64,000 nucleotides of DNA from JACVRW01 sp963746825 (GTDB lineage Bacteria > Actinomycetota > Thermoleophilia > Solirubrobacterales > Thermoleophilaceae): assembly GCA_963746825.1 (NCBI GenBank), contig CAVVCU010000007.1, positions 248,001 to 312,000 on the forward strand. The letters are read 5' to 3'. Made by a program: the position numbers and the translations under genes. The notes below the pieces were generated by a model that saw only the letters and a list, made by a program, of their open reading frames with translations, was not told where the DNA came from and did not search any database. Positions 8,674 to 16,722 of this stretch are shown here, in pieces; position 1 is the first letter of the stretch; the number at the start of each line of letters is the position of its first letter.

Positions 8674-9540
8674 ATGCCTGAGCTGCGACAGCTGCGCGCG
8701 TTCGTGGCCGTGGCCGAGGAGCTGAACTTCACGAGGGCCGCCGAGCGGCTGCACCTGGGCCAGCAGGCGGTGTCCAAGACGGTGCAGCAGCTGGAGGATG
8801 AGCTGGGCGTGGCGCTGCTCGAGCGCACGACGCGCGAGGTGAGCCTCACGCCGGCGGGCCGCGCGCTGCTGCGTGACGGGCGCGAGGTGCTGGCGGCCGC
8901 CGATGCCGCCTTCGAGCGTGCCGGCGGCGTGGGCCGCGGCCTGGACGGGACGGTGCGGGTCGGCGTCTCCCCCGCCACGGGGCAGGCCGTCCGCGATGAG
9001 GTGGTCGAGGTCCTGCGCCGGGGAGCGCCCGAGCTGTCGGTGGCCCTCCACGAGGTGCGCCCCGGCGAGGTGGCTCCGCTGCTGCGCGATCGCGAGGTCG
9101 ATCTGGTCATCGCCCGCACGTCACCCGACGCGCCGGAGGTCGAGAGCGCCGCGCTGCGTCCCTCTCCGGCGATGCTGTGCCTGGGCGCCGGGCACCGGCT
9201 CGCGGCCGCCGGCGCGGTGCGGCTGGCCGAGCTCGACGGCGAGCGCCTGCTCACCTGGAGCCCACCCGGCACCCCGTACACCGACCTCCTGCTGAGCCGC
9301 CTGTCGGCGGCAGGGGCGAAGGTGGAACCGGTGCAGGCCCGGGTGACCGGCGGAGCGGAGCTGTCGGAGCTCGTGGAGTACGACGCGGTGGCGCTGGTCC
9401 CGTCGGGGTGGCCGCGCGGAGGGGACATCATCCAGCTGCCCCTGGAGGACGACGTCTCCCTTCCCCTGCTGGTGCTGTGGCTGGCGGGGTACCCCTCGCC
9501 CGCGGTCGAGCGGATACGCGCGGGAATGTCGAGCCGGTAG
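8674..9540 (+). CDS. LysR family transcriptional regulator
   Basis: A 288-residue regulator. The N-terminal winged helix-turn-helix (about residues 3-60) includes FVAVAEELNFTRAAERLHL and QQAVSKTVQQLEDELG. A type-2 periplasmic-binding-protein-like effector domain follows from about residue 90, starting at GTVRVGVSPATGQAV. It likely regulates the divergent aldo/keto reductase through the palindrome between them. The effector cannot be predicted. The pnt operon starts 15 bp downstream and could be read through from this promoter. Confidence 0.92.
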   Translation: MPELRQLRAFVAVAEELNFTRAAERLHLGQQAVSKTVQQLEDELGVALLERTTREVSLTPAGRALLRDGREVLAAADAAFERAGGVGRGLDGTVRVGVSPATGQAVRDEVVEVLRRGAPELSVALHEVRPGEVAPLLRDREVDLVIARTSPDAPEVESAALRPSPAMLCLGAGHRLAAAGAVRLAELDGERLLTWSPPGTPYTDLLLSRLSAAGAKVEPVQARVTGGAELSELVEYDAVALVPSGWPRGGDIIQLPLEDDVSLPLLVLWLAGYPSPAVERIRAGMSSR

Positions 9541-9555
9541 GATGCCGCGCCCCCG

Positions 9556-10674
9556 GTGAACGTCTCCGTACCCAAGGAATCCGCGAGCGGCGAGCGGCGC
9601 GTCGCGCTCGTGCCGGAGGTGGTCGAGCGCCTGGCGAAGAGTGATGTCGAGGTGACCCTCGAGGCCGGAGCGGGCGAGAGCGCCAGCCACCCCGACTCGG
9701 CCTATGAGGGCGCGGGAGCGACCCTGGGCGACGGCTTCGCCGGTCCCGTGGTGGCCAAGGTGGCGCCTCCCAGCGCGGAGGAGATCGCGCGGCTGGGGAG
9801 CGGTTCGGTGTTGATCGGGTTCCTGGCGCCGCTGACCGCCCACGACACGGTGCGGGCGCTGGCCGAGGGCGGGGTCACGAGCTTCGCCATGGAGGCCATC
9901 CCGCGCATCACGCGTGCTCAGTCGATGGACGCGCTGTCCTCGCAGGCCACCGTGGCGGGCTACCGGGCCGCCCTGATCTGTGCCCAGGAGCTGCCGCGCT
10001 TCTTTCCCATGCTCACCACCGCGGCGGGCACGGTGCGCCCGGCCAAGGTGATGATCCTGGGCGCCGGAGTGGCCGGCCTGCAGGCCATCGCGACGGCGCG
10101 GCGCCTGGGCGCGATCGTGTCCGCCTTCGACGTGCGCTCGGCGGTCAAGGAGCAGATCGAGTCGCTGGGTGCGCGCTTTCTCGAACTCGACATGGGTCTC
10201 GAGGACGCCGAGGCGGCGGGCGGCTACGCGCGGGCTCTGACCGAGGAGGAGCAGGAGAAGCAGCGCGCGCTGCTGGCGGAGGAGATCGGCAAGGTCGACG
10301 GCGTGATCTCGACCGCCGCGGTCCCGGGCCGGCGTGCTCCGCTGCTGGTGACCGAGCAGGCGGTGAAGAACATGAAGCCCGGTTCGGTGATCGTGGACCT
10401 GGCCGCGGAGACCGGCGGCAACTGCGAGCTCACCGAGGCGGGCGAGACGGTGGTGCGCGAGGACGTGACCATCGTCGGGGCGGTCAACCTGCCCTCGACC
10501 ATGCCCGACCACGCCTCCTCGCTCTACGCACGCAACGTCCAGGCGCTGCTGGAGCTGATGGTGGCCGACGGGGAGCTGTCGCTCGACTTCGAGGACGAGA
10601 TCATCAAGGGCGCGTGCATTACCCACGAGGGCGAGATCGTGCACGAGGGCGCGCGAGAAGCGGCGGCGGCCTAG
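9556..10674 (+). CDS. pntAA: NAD(P) transhydrogenase subunit alpha, part 1 (NAD-binding)
   Basis: A 372-residue NAD(H)-binding domain I of the proton-translocating transhydrogenase. It starts VSVPKESASGERRVALVPE, with SMDALSSQATVAGYRAAL and the Rossmann motif LGAGVAGLQAIATARRLGA near residue 170. It transfers hydride between NADH and NADP+ together with the membrane and NADP-binding parts encoded next. GTG at 9556 fits the conserved N terminus. The alpha chain is split as in Rhodospirillum-type systems, with pntAB starting 2 bp after this stop. Confidence 0.95.
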   Translation: MNVSVPKESASGERRVALVPEVVERLAKSDVEVTLEAGAGESASHPDSAYEGAGATLGDGFAGPVVAKVAPPSAEEIARLGSGSVLIGFLAPLTAHDTVRALAEGGVTSFAMEAIPRITRAQSMDALSSQATVAGYRAALICAQELPRFFPMLTTAAGTVRPAKVMILGAGVAGLQAIATARRLGAIVSAFDVRSAVKEQIESLGARFLELDMGLEDAEAAGGYARALTEEEQEKQRALLAEEIGKVDGVISTAAVPGRRAPLLVTEQAVKNMKPGSVIVDLAAETGGNCELTEAGETVVREDVTIVGAVNLPSTMPDHASSLYARNVQALLELMVADGELSLDFEDEIIKGACITHEGEIVHEGAREAAAA

Positions 10675-10676
10675 AC

Positions 10677-10955
10677 ATGGATCTCCTCACCGAGCTGACC
10701 ATCCTCGTGCTGGCCGCGTTCGTCGGCTTCGAGGTGATCTCGAAGGTGCCCAACACGCTGCACACGCCGCTGATGTCGGCCACCAACGCGATCCACGGGA
10801 TCGTGCTGCTGGGCGGCCTGCTGCTGATCGGTGAGGCCACCGGCTTCCTGAATGAGCTCCTGCTGGTGATCGCGATCGCCTTCGGCACGATCAACATCGT
10901 CGGCGGCTTCCTGGTCACCGATCGGATGCTCGAGATGTTCAAGCGCCGCGACTGA
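10677..10955 (+). CDS. pntAB: NAD(P) transhydrogenase subunit alpha, part 2 (membrane)
   Basis: A 92-residue membrane protein with three hydrophobic helices. It carries the family segment SKVPNTLHTPLMSATNAIHG near residue 22, followed by GIVLLGGLLL and GTINIVGGFLVTDRML. It supplies part of the proton channel (domain II). Its stop shares one base with the ATG of pntB (TGATG), indicating coupled translation. Confidence 0.95.
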   Translation: MDLLTELTILVLAAFVGFEVISKVPNTLHTPLMSATNAIHGIVLLGGLLLIGEATGFLNELLLVIAIAFGTINIVGGFLVTDRMLEMFKRRD

Positions 10956-12368
10956 TGTACGTCGCCTCGTTCTTCTCGGACCCGGACTTCATCCGCGTCC
11001 TCTACCTGATCGCGTTCGCGGCGTTCATCTTCGGGCTGCGGCTGCTCAATCACCCGCGCACCGCGCGCCGAGGCAACATCGTCGCCGCGGTGGGCATGGC
11101 CATCGCGGTGGTGGCCACGCTGCTCTACGACTTCGTCGGCGACTACCTGCTGATCGCGCTCGGCATCGCCATCGGCACTGCCGTCGGCGTGCCGGCGGCG
11201 CGCAGCGTGAAGATGACCGCGATGCCGCAGATGGTGGCGCTGTTCAACGGCGTCGGCGGCGGAGCGGTGGCACTGATCTCCTTCGTGGAGTACCGCGAGT
11301 CGGTGTCGCTGGGCTTCAACCCCGAGCTCGAGACGCTGATCCCGATCCTCTTCGCGGCCATCATCGGCTCGATCTCCTTCTGGGGTTCGAATATCGCCTT
11401 CGGAAAGCTTCAGGAGATCCTGCCCGGGCGGCCGATCCAGCTGCCGGGCCAGCAGGTCATCAACATCGCCCTGCTCGTGGTGGCGATCGGCTGCGCGGTG
11501 GTCATCGCCGCCGGCACCGAATCGCAACTGCTGTTCCTGGTGATCCTGGTGGCCGCGGCCGCGCTGGGCAACATGTTCGTGCTCCCGATCGGCGGGGCCG
11601 ACATGCCGGTGGTGATCTCGCTGCTCAACGCGTTCACCGGGCTATCGGCCGCGGCGGCGGGCATGGCGCTCGACAACGTGGCGCTGATCGTGGGCGGCAT
11701 GCTGGTGGGCGCGTCGGGCACGATCCTCACCACCCAGATGGCCGAGGCCATGAACCGGTCGGTGGTCAACGTGCTCGTCGGGGGCTTCGGCGGCGTGACC
11801 GTCGTGGGCGGCACCGGCGACGACGGCGAGGCCAAGCCGGTGCGCTCCACCGACGCCTCCGACGTGGCCATCCAGCTGGCCTACGCCTCCCGCGTCGTCG
11901 TGGCCCCCGGCTACGGGATGGCCGTGGCCCAGGCCCAGCACACCGTCCGCGAGCTGGCGAGCGAGCTCGAGAAGCGCGGCGTCCGCGTGGACTACGCCAT
12001 CCACCCGGTCGCCGGCCGCATGCCCGGCCACATGAACGTGCTGCTGGCCGAGGCCGACGTGCCCTACGACCAGCTCAAGGAGATGGACGAGATCAACCCC
12101 GAGTTTCCCGCAGACCGACGTGGCGCTGGTGATCGGGGCCAACGACGTGACCAACCCCGCCGCCCGCGAGAACGAGGGCTCTCCCATCTACGGGATGCCG
12201 ATCCTCGACGTGGACAAGGCCGGCCAGGTGATCGTCCTCAAGCGCTCGATGAACACCGGCTTCGCCGGCATCGACAACCCCCTCTTCTACAACGAGAACA
12301 CCGCGCTGCTGTTCGGCGACGCCAAGGAATCGGTGGCCTCCGTGCTCGCCGAGGTCAAGCAGCTCTAG
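10955..12368 (+). pseudogene. pntB: NAD(P) transhydrogenase subunit beta, frameshifted as read
   Basis: The rest of domain II and the NADP-binding domain III. The first frame gives several membrane helices and then GYGMAVAQAQHTVREL and PVAGRMPGHMNVLLAEA. It leaves the family pattern after DEINPEF. The next frame continues exactly with DVALVIGANDVTNPAARE and GMPILDVDKAGQVIVLKRS to the stop at 12368. Removing one T from the TTT at 12104-12106 restores EFPQTDVALVIG. As the rest is perfectly conserved, an assembly or sequencing error is more likely than decay. The repaired protein would be about 470 residues, normal for PntB. Confidence 0.9.
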
Positions 12369-12631
12369 AGGAGCGATTCCTGGCCGGCCGCCGCCGTGCG
12401 GCGGCGCCGCGGAATGCCGGCGGCCTCCGCCAGCGCCTGCTCGACGTCGATCATGATGGCCCGCTCCGAGCGCGAGGCGACGATCGGCTCGCTCAGGCCG
12501 TCAACGTGCACGTAGGTGCGCCGGCCGTCACGACGATCCGACCCCTCGAGCGGAACCAGGGCGTACACACGATCGGCCCGGACGAACTTCCCGTAACCGA
12601 GGTGAACCATGCGGGGGTCGCGCTTGGGCAT
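12365..12631 (-). CDS. Small DUF370 (RemA)-like protein
   Basis: An 88-residue protein beginning MPKRDPRMVHLGYGKFVRAD. The pattern 'hydrophobic-GYGKFVRADRVYALVPLEG' followed by 'RRTYVHVDG' and 'PIVASRSERAIM' resembles the DUF370/RemA fold, a small DNA-binding matrix regulator in Bacillus. The match is by eye and moderate. A shorter start at Met8 is possible. Its stop shares the tetranucleotide CTAG with the stop of pntB on the other strand. The left repeat of the AbiEi/DUF559 cassette lies in its upstream region. Confidence 0.55.
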   Translation of the reverse strand: MPKRDPRMVHLGYGKFVRADRVYALVPLEGSDRRDGRRTYVHVDGLSEPIVASRSERAIMIDVEQALAEAAGIPRRRRTAAAGQESLL

Positions 12632-12691
12632 GCCGTCCGTGCGGACGATAGCCGCCGCCCCGGCCGCCAGTCCGGGGGCGAAATTGAGCGG

Positions 12692-12739
12692 CGTCCTGCT
12701 TTGGTGTCGTAGTGCGACATCAAGCCAGGAAACCGACGG
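12692..12739 (+). repeat. Left copy of a 48-bp direct repeat flanking the AbiEi/DUF559 gene
   Basis: This copy matches 13606-13653 at 40 of 48 positions by hand alignment. It contains the block CGTCCTGC, then the palindrome TGTCGTAGTGCGACA (arms imperfect at one pair), then AAGCCAGGAAACCGACGG. It ends 5 bp before the ATG chosen for the AbiEi/DUF559 gene and lies in the promoter region of the divergent DUF370-like gene. Confidence 0.8.
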
Positions 12740-12744
12740 TCGAG

Positions 12745-13617
12745 ATGGAGCTGGCGCGCATGGCGTCAGCAGCCCACGGGTTGGTGACCCACCAGCAAAT
12801 GGTGGCCGCGGGCGTCACGTTGGGCGAAATCCGCTGGCGGCTTCAGACCGGTGCCCTGCTCCGCGAGCATCGCGGTGTCTATCGAGTCGGGCACCGGGCG
12901 CCGAGTGTGGAGGCGCGCTACCTCGCCGCGGTGCTTGCCTGTGGAGAGGAGGCGGTGCTGAGTGGCCGGGCGGCTGCCTATCTGTGGGGGCTGCTGAGGG
13001 GATCAGCGCCACCAGCAGAGGTCACCGCGCCGACCCAGCGGCGCGTGAAGGGGGTTAGGACCAGACGCGTACAGCAAGCAATGAGGGAGAGCACGGTCTG
13101 GCGCGGCATCCCGATCACCACCGTCGCGCGGACCCTGGTCGACCTGGCTGCTGCCGTAGACGAAACAGAGCTGGCGCGCGCCTGCCATGAGGCGGGGGTG
13201 CGCCATCACACCACACCGCGGGACGTCGAAGCTGTGCTGGCTCGGTGCCCCAGCGCAAAGGGAGCCGCCACGTTACGGGCGGTTCTAAGCGGAGAGGTCC
13301 GCGTAACGCTCAGCGAACTCGAGAGACGCTTTCTGCGACGTCTGCGAAGCGCCGAGCTGCCGTTGCCCCAAACCAACCGGCTGGCCGGCAGCAAGCGCGT
13401 CGACTGCCGGTGGACCGGCCTCAAACTGACCGTCGAGCTGGACAGCTACCGCTTTCACAACTCTCGCCACGCGTGGGAACAAGATCACCGGCGCGAGCGC
13501 GAGGCCCGAGCCCGCGGCGACGAGTTCCGCCGCTACACCTACGGGGACGTGTTCGAGCATCCGCGGCTCATGATGGCCGAGTTGGGTGCCCTGCTCGAGC
13601 CGCGCCGTCCTGCCTAG
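12745..13617 (+). CDS. AbiEi antitoxin-domain protein with DUF559 endonuclease-like domain
   Basis: A 290-residue two-domain protein. The N-terminal part (about 1-60) is an AbiEi-type winged helix: HGLVTHQQMVAAGVTLGEI and LREHRGVYRVGH. The middle has SGRAAAYLWGLL and GIPITTVARTLVDLAA. The C-terminal DUF559 domain (about 195-285) has LSELERRFLRRLR, RVDCRWTGLKLTVELDSY and RREREARARGDEFRRYTYGD. DUF559 is a Vsr-like PD-(D/E)xK fold; the Glu, Asp and Glu-x-Asp positions expected for it are present. No AbiEii-type nucleotidyltransferase toxin is adjacent, so it is an orphan. ATG 12745 is used; GTG at 12712 lies inside the repeat palindrome. Confidence 0.85.
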   Translation: MELARMASAAHGLVTHQQMVAAGVTLGEIRWRLQTGALLREHRGVYRVGHRAPSVEARYLAAVLACGEEAVLSGRAAAYLWGLLRGSAPPAEVTAPTQRRVKGVRTRRVQQAMRESTVWRGIPITTVARTLVDLAAAVDETELARACHEAGVRHHTTPRDVEAVLARCPSAKGAATLRAVLSGEVRVTLSELERRFLRRLRSAELPLPQTNRLAGSKRVDCRWTGLKLTVELDSYRFHNSRHAWEQDHRREREARARGDEFRRYTYGDVFEHPRLMMAELGALLEPRRPA

Positions 13618-13653
13618 ATGTCGTAGTACGACAGAAAGTCAGGAAACCGTCGG
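13606..13653 (+). repeat. Right copy of the 48-bp direct repeat
   Basis: This copy contains CGTCCTGC, where it encodes the final Arg-Pro-Ala of the AbiEi/DUF559 protein. A perfect 7+1+7 palindrome TGTCGTA-G-TACGACA follows at 13619-13633, then AAGTCAGGAAACCGTCGG. The far end overlaps the last codons of the convergent SDR gene, whose TGA stop is read from TCA at 13639-13641. Confidence 0.8.
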
Positions 13654-14535
13654 AGAGCGATCCCGCGCCGCCGCGCCGCCCGCCCCCACCGGCGCCGAGG
13701 CCTCCTCGACGCCGCGCTCGCTCACGTCGTCGCTGAAGAGGCGGTCGGCCTCGGCCGCGCGCTCGTAGGAGATCCGGTCGAACAGTGGGGCCAGCGCGGT
13801 GCGCAGCACCAGCAACGCTCGGGTCCAGCCCGGCACCACCACCCATCGCCGGCGCTCGGCGATGCCCGCGGCTATGGCCTCGCCGGCCGCGGAGACCGGG
13901 TAGGTCTTGCCGAACGGCCCGGGTATCTCGCCGCGGAAGTGGCCCAGCGTCGGATGGGCGTCCGCGCCGCGGACCATGTCGGTGTCGATCCACGAGAAGT
14001 AGCCCACCCCGACGTCGACGCCGAGGTGCTTGACCTCCACGCGCAGCGAGTCGGCGAAGGCCTCGGCCCCGGCCTTGCTGGCCGCGTAGGGCGCCATCCC
14101 CGGGCCGTGCATCGCGGCGGCGAGCGAAGCGATCACGAGCACGTAGCCGCGGCGCTCGACGACCTGCGGCAGGCACGCCCGCACCGTGCGCCACACGCCG
14201 AGCAGGTTGATCTCGACCGTTCGCTCGAACGCGGTCGGGTCGGTCGAGCGCACCATGCCCGCCGGCGCGATACCCGCGTTGGCCACCACCACGTCGATGC
14301 CGCCGAAGCGCTCCACCGCGCCCTCTACGGCCCGATCGATCGCGTCGGAGTCCCTCACGTCGCACTCGAACCATGCCGCGTTCGTGCCGCACTGGCGCGC
14401 CACGCGCTCGAGCTCCTCGGGCTCGAGCCCGGCCAGAGCCACGTTGGCGCCCTGGGCCGCCAGCCGCCGCGCCGACTCGGCGCCGATCCCGCGCGCCGCC
14501 CCGGTGATGAGCACGGTCTTGCCTCGCAGATCCAT
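13639..14535 (-). CDS. SDR family NAD(P)-dependent oxidoreductase
   Basis: A 298-residue classical-type short-chain dehydrogenase. The cofactor loop is TVLITGAARGIGAESARRLA at the N terminus, NAG is in VVVANAGIAP, and the active-site segment has Ser in VIASLAAAMHG and YAASK. The extended C-terminal part has a basic, hydrophobic stretch (RRWVVVPGWTRALLVLRTA) of the kind seen in lipid- or steroid-acting SDRs. The final codons (…TVS) and the stop lie within the right repeat of the neighbouring cassette, so the natural C terminus may have been altered. The substrate is unknown. Confidence 0.88.
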   Translation of the reverse strand: MDLRGKTVLITGAARGIGAESARRLAAQGANVALAGLEPEELERVARQCGTNAAWFECDVRDSDAIDRAVEGAVERFGGIDVVVANAGIAPAGMVRSTDPTAFERTVEINLLGVWRTVRACLPQVVERRGYVLVIASLAAAMHGPGMAPYAASKAGAEAFADSLRVEVKHLGVDVGVGYFSWIDTDMVRGADAHPTLGHFRGEIPGPFGKTYPVSAAGEAIAAGIAERRRWVVVPGWTRALLVLRTALAPLFDRISYERAAEADRLFSDDVSERGVEEASAPVGAGGAAARDRSPTVS

Positions 14536-14544
14536 CCGGGCAAG

Positions 14545-15662
14545 CTATCCCAGCTCGCGCACCAGCCGCCGGTAGGCACCGAACGCGGGCTTGCGCTCGC
14601 CGCTCGACTCGAGCAGGCCGAAGTGCTGGAAGAGCAGCGGCGACTCGGTGTTGCCGTCGCGCAGGTTGAACCAGCGGTAGTCGCTCACGTTGAAGGCGCC
14701 GCGGAAGTCGTGCACGGCGCGCACCATCTCCTCGAGCCTGTTCCGCCTGCTCGCGGTAGCCGCGCAGCGGCGGCGCGGTGGGCCAGCCGTTCTCCTCGAC
14801 CTTGATCGGCACGCTGCGCGGGATGCCGGCGCGGCGCGCGAAGCAGCGCAGCGATGCCAGTGCGCTCACCATCGCGTCGCGCGAGTCCTCCAGCGCCAGC
14901 GGCACCGGGAAGACCGTGCCCGGGTAGGCGTCGAGCCCCACCCAGTCGACGGAGCGGGCGAAGCGCGGCCCCCCGCGCTCGCGCAGCTCGCCCCAGAAGC
15001 CGCGCTCGGTCGCCGGGTCGAGACGCCAGTACCAGTTGAAGCCGATCTTCAGCTGCCGCAGGCCCAGGCGGCGCACCTCGCGCTTGGCCGCGATGACCCC
15101 GGCCACCAGCGCGGCGCGCGCATCCGCGGTACGCGCCGTCCGACGAGTCGGGCGAGAAGGTGAGATTCACCTCGTTGGCGATCTGCAGCGCCACCACCCG
15201 CCGGATGCGCCCGAAGCGCCGCACCACCTCGCGAACGTGCGCGCGCCAGGCGGCAAGGTCGCCCTCCTGCGAGGGGGCGGGGTGGTAGCGCACCTGCAGC
15301 TCGACCTGGTAGCCGCGCCGCGCGAAGCGGCGGGCCAGGCCGAGATAGCGCCTGAAGGCCGCCTCGCCGTCAGACCAGAAGAAGCGGTTGAGCCGCAGAA
15401 CGAAGGGTCGGTCGCGCCCCCGTAGGGCGTCGAGCGCGGCGTGGGTGACCTCACGCTGCTCGGGCACCGCGGGCGCCGGGTTGGCGCCCACCTGCCCCGC
15501 CTGCACCAGCGGTCCGATCCCGAAGCGAAGCGGGGGCGCTTTATTCGGGGTGGGAGTGACCTGCTCCGCGCTCAGGCTGCGCGTGCACGGCTGCGCCGCC
15601 GCCGCCGAGACCGGCAGCAGAAGCAGCAGCAGCGCGCAGAGCGGGCCCAAAGAGCGCCTCAC
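14545..15662 (-). pseudogene. Secreted clan GH-A glycosidase-like protein, two frameshifts as read
   Basis: GTG at 15662 overlaps the HD-GYP stop (GTGA). A signal peptide (RRSLGPLCALLLLLLPVSA) follows. The reading then changes frame twice. Removing one base from GG at 15128-15129 joins FSPDSSDGAY to ADARAALVAGVIAAKREV. Removing one from CC at 14737-14738 joins YREQAEQ to LEEMVRAVHDF. The repaired product of about 370 residues looks like a TIM barrel with an Asn-Glu acid/base motif (QIANEVNLTF) and a Glu nucleophile candidate (KVEENGWPT), typical of clan GH-A. Both repairs are single bases in short runs, so sequence error is likelier than true decay. The family number and substrate are not assigned. 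Confidence 0.65.
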
Positions 15663-16705
15663 CGCTCGAAGTATGGCCAAGCGCCAGCAGCTCTCCCGAG
15701 GGTGTCGAGGAACGCGTCGAGCACCACCGGATCGAACTGAGTGCCCCGCCCCATGCGGATCATCTCGAGCGCCGTGGCCAGCGGCATGGCCTGCCGGTAG
15801 ACGCGATCGTGGGTCAGGGCGTCGAACACGTCCATCACGGCGGTGATGCGGCCCTCGATCGGGATGGCCTCACCCGAGAGCCGGCGCGGATAGCCCGAGC
15901 CGTCCCAGCACTCGTGGTGGGTCCAGGCGATGGTGGCGGCCGTCTCGAGCAAGTCGCTCCCCGAGCCGGTGAGCAGCCGATAGCCGATCTCCGCGTGCTC
16001 CTCCATGCGCGTGCGCTCGGCGTCGGTGAGCGCATCGGACTTCAGCAGGATCTCGTCGGAGATGCCGATCTTGCCGACGTCGTGGAGAGGAGCAGCGAGG
16101 CGGATGAGCTCACAGCGACCGGGGTCGAGGCGCATTCGACGCGCTACCAGCGCGGCGCCGTTGCCGATGCGCTCAACGTGCTCGCCGGTCTCGCGGCTAC
16201 GGAACTCGATGGCCAGCGAGAGCCGGCGGATCGTCTCCTCGCGCGAGCGCCGCAGCTCCTGCGTGCGCTCCTCCACCCGCTGCTCGAGCAACGCGCGGTG
16301 GTCGCGATTCTCGAGCTCGAGCCGGCGCCGGCCCAGCGCGTTGGCCACGTTGATCTGGACCTCGTGACGCTTGAAGGGCTTCACGAGGTAGCCGTACGCC
16401 CCGAGCTCGAGGACCGACTGGGCGAGCTCGGGATCGTCGATGCCGGTGGCCATCAGCACCGCCACGTCGGAGTGGTGCTCGCGGATCCAGCGGGTCAGGT
16501 CTGTACCGGATTCGCCCGGCATGTTGACGTCGCAGATCACCACGGAGAAGCCGTCGCGCGCCAGCAGCACGCGCGCCTCCGCCGCGTCGGCGGCGGTCTC
16601 GCACTCCCATTCGCCGCCCGAGCTGACCATGCGCGCGATCATCGCCCGCACCGGTTCCTCGTCGTCGACGATCAGGACCCTCTCGATATCGCCCGACCAA
16701 CCCAT
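15659..16705 (-). CDS. Response regulator with HD-GYP phosphodiesterase domain
   Basis: A 348-residue protein. The receiver domain (about 8-125) has VLIVDDEEPVRAMIARM, the phospho-acceptor Asp in VVICDVNMPG and Lys in YLVKPFKRHE. A coiled linker follows, then an HD-GYP domain (from about 165) with PLHDVGKIGI and HHECWDGSGYP. HD-GYP proteins hydrolyse cyclic di-GMP. ATG at 16705 has GGAAG at good spacing; a GTG at 16726 overlaps the kinase stop as GTGA and is an alternative. It probably forms a two-component system with the upstream hybrid kinase. Confidence 0.9.
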   Translation of the reverse strand: MGWSGDIERVLIVDDEEPVRAMIARMVSSGGEWECETAADAAEARVLLARDGFSVVICDVNMPGESGTDLTRWIREHHSDVAVLMATGIDDPELAQSVLELGAYGYLVKPFKRHEVQINVANALGRRRLELENRDHRALLEQRVEERTQELRRSREETIRRLSLAIEFRSRETGEHVERIGNGAALVARRMRLDPGRCELIRLAAPLHDVGKIGISDEILLKSDALTDAERTRMEEHAEIGYRLLTGSGSDLLETAATIAWTHHECWDGSGYPRRLSGEAIPIEGRITAVMDVFDALTHDRVYRQAMPLATALEMIRMGRGTQFDPVVLDAFLDTLGRAAGAWPYFER

Positions 16706-16722
16706 CGCGCTTCCGGTGAAGC

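Larger units (their letters stand above)
12692..13653 (+). mobile_element. Candidate repeat-bounded AbiEi/DUF559 gene cassette
   Basis: One gene fills the space between two direct repeats. Only 5 bp separate the left repeat from the start codon, and the right repeat begins inside the last codons of the gene. The right repeat also supplies the last codons and stop of the neighbouring SDR gene. The interior looks less GC-extreme than its neighbours, for example around 13255-13320. The encoded protein has a nuclease-like C-terminal domain. Repeats, compactness and a nuclease gene suggest a unit that has moved as a block. No transposase, target-site duplication or empty site is visible in the window. 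Confidence 0.35.

Noticed and set aside
12104..12106. Programmed ribosomal frameshifting in pntB
   Set aside because: No slippery heptamer or following stem is evident, PntB is not known to use recoding, and six other genes here show the same single-base pattern.
12381..12410. GC-rich hairpin (GCCGCC/GGCGGC) after pntB as an intrinsic terminator
   Set aside because: It lies within the coding end of the DUF370-like gene, where arginine and alanine codons explain the symmetry, and there is no T-tract.
12712..12744. GTG 12712 as the start of the AbiEi/DUF559 gene
   Set aside because: It lies inside the palindrome of the repeat, and the extra residues do not belong to the AbiEi winged-helix domain. 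ATG 12745 is more natural.
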